Shown: in pieces, positions 41,213-47,673 of the stretch
Numbering within the stretch: position 1 is the first letter of the stretch
How the letters are laid out: each line of letters starts with the position of its first letter
Source of the DNA: [Clostridium] asparagiforme DSM 15981
GTDB taxonomy: Bacteria > Bacillota > Clostridia > Lachnospirales > Lachnospiraceae
DNA length: 64,000 nt
NCBI GenBank assembly: GCA_025149125.1
Contig: CP102272.1
Location: forward strand, 2,418,001-2,482,000
Direction: 5' to 3'
The notes under the pieces: model-generated
Database searches by the model: none
What the model saw: only the letters and a program-made list of their open reading frames with translations
What the model was told of the DNA's origin: nothing
Program-made: the position numbers and the translations under genes

Positions 41213-41779
41213 ATGAATAGATATATTTTATACGCCGGGGTAAATGGGGCGGGTAAGTCAACTTTATATAGGACAACGCATTATCAAAATACGATGCCTC
41301 GGGTCAATACGGATGAAATCTTGAGAGAATTTGGAGATTGGAGAAATACTGCTGATTTGATGAAAGCAGGCAAGATTGCGATTGAGCGGTTAAATGCTTA
41401 CCTGCAGGCGGGAATTACATTCAATCAGGAGACTACATTGTGTGGACATACTATATTGCGTACTATATGCCGAGCAAAACAATCTGGCTATGGTATAGAA
41501 TTACATTATGTTGGTGTAGATTCTCCAGAGATAGCAAAGCGGAGAATTGCTGAACGGGTGAAAATGGGAGGACATGGAATACCGGACAAGGATGTTGAAA
41601 AAAGATATGGAGAGAGTTTGAAAAATCTCCATGAAATTATTGGTTTGTGTGATCTGGCAGCATTATATGATAACACGAATGAATTTCACCGGTTTGCTAT
41701 ATATAAAAACGGAAAGATAGTCAGATTATCGAGGAATGTTCCAGAATGGTATATAAAATGGCAAGAAGGATGTCGTTAA
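41213..41779 (+). CDS. Zeta-toxin family P-loop kinase
   Basis: A 188-residue P-loop protein of the zeta-toxin/predicted ABC-type ATPase family. Walker A is GVNGAGKST near the N-terminus, followed by NTDEILREFGDW (catalytic/substrate Asp region) and NQETTL, and later AERVKMGGHGIPDKDVEKRY, the arginine-rich lid typical of this family. Known zeta toxins phosphorylate UDP-N-acetyl sugars and block peptidoglycan synthesis, so it may be a toxin neutralised by the 59-residue protein encoded immediately upstream. Clearly A+T-rich, so acquired. The repeat copy B starts 1 bp past its stop. Confidence 0.85.
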   Translation: MNRYILYAGVNGAGKSTLYRTTHYQNTMPRVNTDEILREFGDWRNTADLMKAGKIAIERLNAYLQAGITFNQETTLCGHTILRTICRAKQSGYGIELHYVGVDSPEIAKRRIAERVKMGGHGIPDKDVEKRYGESLKNLHEIIGLCDLAALYDNTNEFHRFAIYKNGKIVRLSRNVPEWYIKWQEGCR

Positions 41780-41802
41780 CTTGACATAACCCTGGGTGCA
41801 GT
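41780..41802 (+). repeat. Direct repeat copy B (23 bp)
   Basis: CTTGACATAACC followed by CTGGGTGCAGT. It is identical to copy C at 43666-43688 except for one base (T/C at position 8). The pair brackets the AIPR gene, and the last ten bases equal copy A at 40792-40801. Looks like an att-type or target-site duplication. Confidence 0.75.
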
Positions 41803-41856
41803 TAATTAGAGCTGGATACGAGTATTTATATATTAAGAAGCTAAAAGCAATAATTA

Positions 41857-41886
41857 TTCACTGCTTTTTTAGGATATTGATATAAT
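41857..41886 (+). promoter_or_regulatory. Promoter of the AIPR gene
   Basis: TTCACT, 18 bp, then a perfect TATAAT (41881-41886), 52 bp before the start codon. Confidence 0.55.
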
Positions 41887-41938
41887 GTAAAGGTAAGAAT
41901 TTTATGATTTAAGATTAATGTTTTACAGAGGAGAAAAG

Positions 41939-43690
41939 ATGGATCGGATAACTAAAACATATATAACGGATTTCTTGAAAATGCAACAGATTAAAGAATT
42001 AGATGAAAGTGTTCAATTTGAATTATTTTCCGGATATAGTATCATATCAAAAGAATATGGTGATACGTTTGATATTTTTGATTGTATAGTTGGGGGCGGA
42101 AATGATTGTGGTATAGATGTACTTGGCATTATTGTGAATGACAGACTTATAAGTTCGGAGGAAGAGTTAGAAGACATCTTGTCAATATCTTCTGCGATTA
42201 GAAACACGAGATTTATATTTATACAGGCAAAGACGTCAGCAAATTTTTCAGCCAGTGAGATTGGGAATTTTGGCGTAGGAGTGTGTGATTTTTTCTCTGA
42301 AACTCCAAAAATGAAGCGAAATGAACAAATTACGGATAGAGCAAAAATAGTGGATTTATTAATTAGTAAATTGCCTAATATGAAGGAAAGGCCTGAATGT
42401 TTATTATATTATGTAACGACGGGTAAGTGGACAAACGATCAAACATTAGCAGGTCGCATTAGTGTGGTCAAAGATGATTTGATGCGAACTGGCATTTTTA
42501 AAAATGTCAATTTTTGTCCTGTGGATGCAGATTTAATACAAAAGTATTATAGTTATACTAAAGATAGCATTAGTAGAACATTTGAATTTAATTCAAGAAT
42601 CCAATTACCAGATATCCACAATGTTGTTGAAGCATATTTGGGGATATTACCACTTAAAGAATATGTTAAATTGATTACTGATGAAGAAGGCGGAATAATT
42701 AAACATATTTTTTATGATAATGTGCGAGATTTTTTGGGAGAGAATCCTGTTAATGGAGAAATAAATGAAACACTATTGGGATCAAATCCAGACAAATTTG
42801 TGTTACTTAATAATGGTGTTACAGTAGTTTGTAAAGAGTTGACATATGTAAGAAATACATTTTCAATATCGGATTATCAGGTAGTAAATGGTTGCCAAAC
42901 TAGTCATGTAATATACAAAAATAAAGATAAAGAAAATTTAAACAATGTATTTCTGCCAATTAAAATTATTTCTTCTTCTAATGAAGATACAATAAATGAG
43001 ATTATAAGAGCTACCAATAGACAAACGGAAGTATTAGATGAACAATTTATTGCCTTATCAGGGTTTCATAAGAAATTAGAAAGTTTTTATAATACCTTTG
43101 AAGGGAATAAGAGATTATACTATGAAAGACGTTCTAAACAATATAGCTATCAAGATGATGTAGAAAAGGTAAGGGTAGTTACAATAAATACTCAATTGAA
43201 AGCATTTGCCTCAATGTTTTGTGACAAACCATACAATGCTAGTAGATATTATGGAAGATTGGTAAAAGATATAGATGATATATTTTCGCTAAAGCATGAA
43301 TTGATGCCATATTATACATCTTCGTTTGCTTTATACAAACTTGAGTATTTATTTAGAAGCAAAAATATTGACATTAAATTTCGTAAATATAGATTTCATA
43401 TATTAATGATGTTAAAATACATAATTAATGGAGAAACAAAAATGCCTCCATTTAATTCACGTAAAATTGTTAGCTATTGTGATCAAATTAATCATTTAAT
43501 ATACGATCAGGATAGATATTTAATTGTTGTTGAAGAAATAATAGGTATTTTGGAAAATGTGATTGGTGATATTAGCGATAGTGAAAATACAAAAAAGCAA
43601 ATATGGAATGAAAAATTAATTGATGCTGCAATAGAGCAAAGAGATGAGATAAAAGGTGTCATTTCCTTGACACAACCCTGGGTGCAGTGA
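41939..43690 (+). CDS. AIPR family anti-phage (abortive infection) protein
   Basis: A 583-residue protein of the AIPR family, associated with abortive infection and phage resistance. The family core is clear: DNVRDFLGENPVNGEINETL, FVLLNNGVTVVCKEL, ISDYQVVNGCQTSHVIY and IIRATNRQTEV. The N-terminal about 150 residues carry a PD-(D/E)xK-like nuclease signature: GGGNDCGIDVLGI followed by FIFIQAKTSANF (Asp ... Gln-x-Lys). Start MDRITK follows GAGGAG; an in-frame ATG seven codons upstream is less likely. Very A+T-rich and therefore recently acquired. Its last codons (TQPWVQ and stop) lie inside repeat copy C, so the current 3' end of the gene is made from the repeat. Single-gene defence system; no obvious partner besides the adjacent toxin pair. 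Confidence 0.88.
   Translation: MDRITKTYITDFLKMQQIKELDESVQFELFSGYSIISKEYGDTFDIFDCIVGGGNDCGIDVLGIIVNDRLISSEEELEDILSISSAIRNTRFIFIQAKTSANFSASEIGNFGVGVCDFFSETPKMKRNEQITDRAKIVDLLISKLPNMKERPECLLYYVTTGKWTNDQTLAGRISVVKDDLMRTGIFKNVNFCPVDADLIQKYYSYTKDSISRTFEFNSRIQLPDIHNVVEAYLGILPLKEYVKLITDEEGGIIKHIFYDNVRDFLGENPVNGEINETLLGSNPDKFVLLNNGVTVVCKELTYVRNTFSISDYQVVNGCQTSHVIYKNKDKENLNNVFLPIKIISSSNEDTINEIIRATNRQTEVLDEQFIALSGFHKKLESFYNTFEGNKRLYYERRSKQYSYQDDVEKVRVVTINTQLKAFASMFCDKPYNASRYYGRLVKDIDDIFSLKHELMPYYTSSFALYKLEYLFRSKNIDIKFRKYRFHILMMLKYIINGETKMPPFNSRKIVSYCDQINHLIYDQDRYLIVVEEIIGILENVIGDISDSENTKKQIWNEKLIDAAIEQRDEIKGVISLTQPWVQ
43666..43688 (+). repeat. Direct repeat copy C (23 bp) at the end of the AIPR gene
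   Basis: CTTGACACAACC followed by CTGGGTGCAGT, one base different from copy B. It supplies the last codons of the AIPR gene. Right boundary of the AIPR cassette. Confidence 0.75.
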
Positions 43691-43744
43691 TTGACAGATG
43701 ATTCATAGAGTATCTGCTGAAGAAAGCGTAAAATCAATATAGTC

Positions 43745-43774
43745 TTGACACATATTAGGCAGCGGTGGTATGAT
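43745..43774 (+). promoter_or_regulatory. Promoter of the antisense RNA
   Basis: TTGACA (43745-43750), 18 bp, and an extended -10 TGGTATGAT (TATGAT at 43769-43774). A strong promoter with no reading frame behind it; it faces the leftward toxin promoter at 44022-44050. Confidence 0.75.
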
Positions 43775-43781
43775 AATATCA

Positions 43782-43857
43782 GCAGAGAAAAGATGTTGTG
43801 TGCATTGTAACACAAGCGAATCCCCGAAGAGCGGCAACCCTTCGGGGATTCTTTTTC
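43782..43857 (+). ncRNA. Candidate antitoxin RNA (par/RNA II-like)
   Basis: Short transcript between the promoter at 43745-43774 and the terminator at 43819-43857, about 75 nt, without a plausible reading frame. Its 5' part (GAGAAAAGATGTTGTGTGCA from 43784) is nearly identical to the plus strand over the start codon of the 27-residue peptide gene at 43896-43979 (GAGAAAAGATGTTATGTATT from about 43956), so it is complementary to the translation-start region of that mRNA. Convergent transcription, repeats at the 5' ends and a shared terminator reproduce the layout of the par (fst) locus of enterococcal plasmids. Confidence 0.65.
43819..43857. terminator. Shared terminator of the convergent toxin and antisense RNAs
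   Basis: A perfect 11-bp stem (AATCCCCGAAG with CTTCGGGGATT), 10-nt loop, then CTTTTTCCTTTT on the plus strand. On the minus strand the same stem has only a poor T-run, so leftward termination may be less efficient. Confidence 0.85.
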
Positions 43858-43895
43858 CTTTTAGGGAGGGAATATCCCAGGCTAGCTGTTGAGCG

Positions 43896-43979
43896 TTACT
43901 TTCTGTCTAGCCATTTGCCGATGTAATAGCAAGTCACACCGGCCAGGACAGAAATGAGAAAAGATGTTATGTATTGCAT
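43896..43979 (-). CDS. 27-residue membrane peptide, putative type I toxin
   Basis: A very small gene: MQYITSFLISVLAG, then VTCYYIGKW and LDRK at the end. One hydrophobic helix (about residues 4-20) is followed by a short charged tail (KWLDRK). This is the shape of Fst/TxpA/holin-like type I toxins. The start codon has AAGGGGGTG 7 nt upstream, and a near-consensus promoter lies at 44022-44050. A convergent RNA from 43782 carries sequence complementary to its translation start. Toxicity is inferred from these features and not shown. Confidence 0.65.
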   Translation of the reverse strand: MQYITSFLISVLAGVTCYYIGKWLDRK

Positions 43980-44021
43980 TGCGCCACCCCCTTTCCACTG
44001 GAAAGAGTCAACAGCAATTTC

Positions 44022-44050
44022 ATTATACCTGCTCTTAAATCGTATTACAA
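44022..44050 (-). promoter_or_regulatory. Promoter of the membrane-peptide gene
   Basis: Read on the minus strand: TTGTAA (44045-44050), 17 bp, TATAAT (44022-44027). The leader to the start codon is about 35 nt. Confidence 0.75.
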
Positions 44051-44304
44051 GTAATCAGGGAAATAATAGGATTATTATGGTTCAAGACGTGTACGTTACT
44101 GCTTTTACAGAAGAACATGACGGTTGTATTTGCTTTACTGATATTGCAAGTGCAAAATTGGGCCTTGTTACCTTTGCTTCAGGTGTTTCTGAATGGGGAG
44201 CTCAGACAGCAGGCATAAGCATTGCGGTTATATCGCTGCTTTATAGGACCACACATAATCAAACATCATAAATCAACCATAAGAAGATAAAAGGAGGTAC
44301 CCCC
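44051..44304. other. Right flank of the A+T-rich island, no recognised gene
   Basis: A reading frame on the plus strand crosses this gap (start candidates at 43954 and 44076, end 44271). Its product has no recognisable motif, no good ribosome site, and overlaps the antisense/promoter region of the peptide gene. I do not call it. The final 20 bp hold the AAAGGAGG ribosome site of the next gene. Confidence 0.4.
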
Positions 44305-44925
44305 ATGAAAGCACTATTAATCAACGGCAGCCCCAACCAGCTGGGCTGCACCTACACCGCCCTCAGCGAGGTGGAGCGCATTCTGAATGAAAACGGTATC
44401 CAGTCGGAGATTCTGTACCTGGGGAAGATGCCGGTGGCGGGCTGTATCGCCTGTGGGACTTGCGAGCGCACGGGGCGCTGCGTCTTCGACGATTTGGTCA
44501 ACCAGGTGGCGGGGCGGCTGGACGAGTTCGACGCCATCGTGGTGGGCTCGCCGGTGTACTACGCCGGACCGTCGGGCCAGCTGACGGCCTTCCTCGACCG
44601 CCTGTTCTACAGCGCAGGAGGGCGCATGGCGGGAAAGCTGGGAGCCAGCGTGGTGTCCTGCCGCAGAGGAGGCGCCACCGCGGCCTTTGACCGGCTGAAC
44701 AAGTATTTCACCATCAGCAACATGCCGGTGGTGTCGTCCCAGTATTGGAACCAGGTGCACGGCAATGAGCCCGGGGAGGTGGAGCAGGACCTGGAGGGCC
44801 TTCAGACCATGCGCACCCTGGCCCTGAACATGGTCTGGTTGCTCAAATGCATTGAAGCTGGCAGGAAGTGCGGCGTACCGGCGCCGGAGTACGAGCCGAA
44901 TGAGTGGACGAATTTTATCCGGTAA
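44305..44925 (+). CDS. Flavodoxin-fold NAD(P)H:FMN oxidoreductase, Fe-S flavoprotein-like
   Basis: A 206-residue FMN-binding protein of the flavodoxin_2/NADPH-dependent FMN reductase family. Phosphate-binding loop LLINGSPNQLGCTYTAL; cysteine cluster CIACGTCERTGRC, as in iron-sulfur flavoproteins that may bind a [4Fe-4S] cluster; and VVGSPVYYAGPSGQLTAFLD, the isoalloxazine-binding segment. Likely reduces an electrophile or passes electrons; no partner is evident. Strong ribosome site AAAGGAGG. Normal G+C-rich codon use returns here, marking the end of the island. Confidence 0.88.
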   Translation: MKALLINGSPNQLGCTYTALSEVERILNENGIQSEILYLGKMPVAGCIACGTCERTGRCVFDDLVNQVAGRLDEFDAIVVGSPVYYAGPSGQLTAFLDRLFYSAGGRMAGKLGASVVSCRRGGATAAFDRLNKYFTISNMPVVSSQYWNQVHGNEPGEVEQDLEGLQTMRTLALNMVWLLKCIEAGRKCGVPAPEYEPNEWTNFIR

Positions 44926-44950
44926 TTATGAAACGCCCCTTTGGGGGGAA

Positions 44951-45104
44951 TGCACAGGGAAATGTAAATGTACAGGGAAATGCACAGAACAGGCGCGGGG
45001 AATCATCCCTGCGCCTGTTTTAGCGTGCGTCCATTTTACCATGCGTCCATTTTACCATGCGCCCATTTTACCGTGCGTCCATTTTACCGTGCGCCCATGT
45101 CGCC
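44951..45104. repeat. Terminator and two small tandem repeat arrays
   Basis: First, two 18-bp copies (44951-44986, TGCACAGGGAAATGTAAA and TGTACAGGGAAATGCACA). Then a terminator hairpin (CAGGCGC...GCGCCTG, 44988-45022) with TTTTAG. Then five 16-bp copies of GTGCGTCCATTTTACC (45025, 45041, 45057, 45073 and a degenerate one at 45089). No unique spacers, so not CRISPR. The whole gap from 44926 to 45206 has no gene. Confidence 0.75.
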
Positions 45105-45206
45105 TGCGCCGGTCTTAAACCCGCTGGAGCGCGAAACAAAAACCGCTCCTTCATGCGATCGCAGCCCCAATGCCCCCCTTTTTTTGCTGACTCCCGAAGG
45201 CCGCGT

Positions 45207-45965
45207 TTATATTTCCGTAATAATCCTGCACAGCTTGGAGTAAGCTTCCCGGATATCCGCGTCCAGGGAAGCGTCGGTTATGAGGCCGGTGACCTGGTTG
45301 AGGTCGGATATCTTGTATGCGGAAATACGGTTGAATTTTGCGGGCTCGCACAGGTAATACACCTCCGAGCTGTTTTTCATCACCGCGCTTTTGCTGTTGG
45401 CCTCGATGTCGCTGGAGGTGGACAGGCCGAACTTCAGATCGATGCCGTTGGCGCCCAGATACGCCTGGGTAAAATGCAGCTTGGAGATCTGCTCCAGGCT
45501 TGTCATTCCCTCGATGGTGCGCGCGCTCTTGATGTAATTGCCGCCGATAATCACCAGATTGTAATCGCTGTGCTGGGACAGCACATTCATCACGTCCAGG
45601 GAATTGGTCACCACCGTCAGATTGGCCGACGTGAGGCACTGGGCCATCAGGTTGGTGGAGGTGCTGGTTCCAAGAAAGATGGTGCTGCCCGGGCGCACCA
45701 GGGAGGCGGCAACCCGCGCCATCTCTTTTTTCTCGCTCAGATAGAAATTCTTTTTTTCATTGTAAAAGTAATCCTTGTTTGCCGCTCCCTGCAATATGGC
45801 GCCGCCATGGGTGCGCTTGATGAAGCCGGAATTTTCCAGGGACGTCAGATCGCGGCGGATTGTGGACTCCGAGACATTGTATTTCCTCGCGAGCACGGAC
45901 ACGGATACTTTTCCGTCCGACTGGATTTTATTCAGAATGGATATCTTTCTCTCTTCTTCAAACAT
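45207..45965 (-). CDS. DeoR family transcriptional regulator
   Basis: Sugar-phosphate-responsive repressor of 252 residues: N-terminal DeoR helix-turn-helix with VSVLARKYNVSESTIRRDL, then the DeoR C-terminal sensor domain (FLGTSTSTNLMAQCLT, VVTNSLDVMNVL, ANGIDLKFGLST). The start MFEEERK follows GGGAG. It is divergent from the PTS/glycyl-radical-enzyme operon and is the likely regulator of that operon, with a sugar phosphate made by it as probable inducer. Confidence 0.92.
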   Translation of the reverse strand: MFEEERKISILNKIQSDGKVSVSVLARKYNVSESTIRRDLTSLENSGFIKRTHGGAILQGAANKDYFYNEKKNFYLSEKKEMARVAASLVRPGSTIFLGTSTSTNLMAQCLTSANLTVVTNSLDVMNVLSQHSDYNLVIIGGNYIKSARTIEGMTSLEQISKLHFTQAYLGANGIDLKFGLSTSSDIEANSKSAVMKNSSEVYYLCEPAKFNRISAYKISDLNQVTGLITDASLDADIREAYSKLCRIITEI

Positions 45966-46080
45966 ACTGATCTCCCATCCGCCGCCGCTGCCCGCGGCAC
46001 AAATCATAATCAGATTCTCCCGGGAAGCAAAACGGCCGGCAGCGTGTTCCCGCCCCCCTGGATAAACTTATTTTACCAGA

Positions 46081-46193
46081 AATGAGCACAAATGGCAATA
46101 TCATGCTTGATAAAATGATTGAATGAGCATTAAAAACTTGAAAACGCGCGCGCGTTATGGTAATATATCCTCGTAAATGATAACAAACGAGCA
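46081..46193 (+). promoter_or_regulatory. Promoter with three AAYGAGCA repeats (DeoR operator candidates)
   Basis: Promoter TTGAAA (46138-46143), 17 bp, TAATAT (46161-46166). Three direct octamers AATGAGCA (46081), AATGAGCA (46122) and AACGAGCA (46186) flank it, each followed by an A-rich stretch; spacings are 41 and 64 bp, close to whole turns of DNA. The spacer carries an alternating CGCGCGCGCG run. Divergent DeoR gene on the left. Confidence 0.55.
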
Positions 46194-46221
46194 AAAACAA
46201 GCATGCAGGAGGGTGGAAGTT

Positions 46222-47616
46222 ATGAGTAAGAAAATTGTTGCAATCACTGCTTGTCCCACAGGAATCGCCCACACATATATGGCCGCGGAAAAGCTGCGGA
46301 ACGTGGGAAAGGAGCTGGGCTACGAGGTGCGGGTGGAGACGCAGGGCACAACCGGGGCCCAGGACGCACTGACCGCCCGGGAGATCGCCGGAGCGGACGG
46401 CATCATACTGGCGGTTGACAAGGAGATTGACGAGAGCCGGTTTGCGGGGAAAGCGGTGCTCAAGGTCAATGTGGGCCAGGCGATCCGGGAGCCGCAGAAG
46501 ATCATGGAAGACGCGCTGAATGGGATCGGTACCGTTGTGGTGGACGGGGAAAGCGCTGCGGTGGAGACTGCGGGCAGCCAGGGGTCCCTTGCAAATAAGG
46601 GATTCAGAAGTATCTATAAGCATGTGATGGCCGGCGTCTCCTACATGCTTCCGGTGGTGGTGGCCGGCGGTATTCTGACGGCGATTTCCTTTGCCTTCGG
46701 GATTTACGCGTTTCAGGAGGAGGGGAGCCTGGCGTGGGCCTTTTACCAGATTGGCGCGGCGGGGGCGCTGGGGTTGATGGTTCCCGTGCTGTCCGCGTAC
46801 ATCGCCCACTCCATCGCGGACAAAGCCGGTTTTGCGGCCGGCCTTGTGGGCGGCTGGCTGGCCGGACAGGTGGGAGCCGGATTCATCGGCGGTATTCTGG
46901 CGGGCTTTGGAGCCGGTTATCTGACTCTGTTTTTGAGCCGGAAGCTGCCGTTTCCCAGAACGCTCCAGGGCGTGAAGGATATTCTGGTAATTCCGATTTT
47001 GTCAACGGCGGTTGTGGGACTGATGATGATCTATGTGATCGGAAGGCCCATCAGCGCCATGCAGGCGGGAATCACGTCCTTCCTTACCAGCATGAGCGGC
47101 AGCAGCATCGCGGTGCTGGGCATACTATTCGGGCTGTTGTACTGGGATCTGGGCGGACCGTTCTCAAAGGTTCTCTACGCGTTTGCCATCGGCATGGTTG
47201 CAGAGGGCGTATATGAGCCCATGGCGGCGGTTATGGTCTGCGGGATGGTTCCGCCCCTTGGAATCGCGCTTGCGACCTTCGTGCGTCCGGCGCTGTGGAA
47301 CCAGGACCAGCGGGAAGCGGGGAAAGCGGCTCTGTTTCTGGGATTGAGCTATATCACGGAGGGAGCGATCCCCTTTGCCACGGAAAATCCCAAGGTGATT
47401 CTGCCGGCCTGTATGGCGGGCGGAGCGGTGGGCGCAATGGTGTCCATGGCGCTGAAGGCGGGGATTATGGCGCCCCACGGCGGCATTTTCCTGTTGTTTA
47501 TCCCCAATGCAATCACAAACGCGGTTGCGTTTCTGGCGGCTCTGGCAGTCGGTTCGATCGTCACCGCGGTGTTGATCATCCTGATGAAGAGCGTCAGGAC
47601 CGGAAAGGCCGGGTGA
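46222..47616 (+). CDS. PTS fructose-family EIIBC transporter
   Basis: Phosphotransferase-system permease of 464 residues, with an N-terminal EIIB domain (ITACPTGIAHTYMAAEKL; phosphorylated Cys11) joined to a membrane EIIC domain (about 110-460). It imports and phosphorylates a hexose or hexitol-like sugar. An EIIA domain is not attached and none is encoded in the operon. EIIC landmarks: GVSYMLPVVVAGG and YITEGAIPFATENP. The start follows GGAGGG. It is first in an operon with a glycyl radical enzyme and its activase; the substrate is therefore likely a sugar whose phosphate is used by the radical enzyme. Confidence 0.9.
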   Translation: MSKKIVAITACPTGIAHTYMAAEKLRNVGKELGYEVRVETQGTTGAQDALTAREIAGADGIILAVDKEIDESRFAGKAVLKVNVGQAIREPQKIMEDALNGIGTVVVDGESAAVETAGSQGSLANKGFRSIYKHVMAGVSYMLPVVVAGGILTAISFAFGIYAFQEEGSLAWAFYQIGAAGALGLMVPVLSAYIAHSIADKAGFAAGLVGGWLAGQVGAGFIGGILAGFGAGYLTLFLSRKLPFPRTLQGVKDILVIPILSTAVVGLMMIYVIGRPISAMQAGITSFLTSMSGSSIAVLGILFGLLYWDLGGPFSKVLYAFAIGMVAEGVYEPMAAVMVCGMVPPLGIALATFVRPALWNQDQREAGKAALFLGLSYITEGAIPFATENPKVILPACMAGGAVGAMVSMALKAGIMAPHGGIFLLFIPNAITNAVAFLAALAVGSIVTAVLIILMKSVRTGKAG

Positions 47617-47673
47617 TCCGGCCAGGCCGCGCGGCGGGAGGGCCCCGGCAAACTGTAGGAAAGGACAGGAATC

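Noticed and set aside
43954..44271. Plus-strand frame of 105 codons across the toxin locus
   Set aside because: It runs antisense through the toxin start region, has no recognisable motif and no good ribosome site.
45025..45104. Second array that might be read as CRISPR
   Set aside because: Unit of 16 bp with no spacers; a simple tandem repeat.
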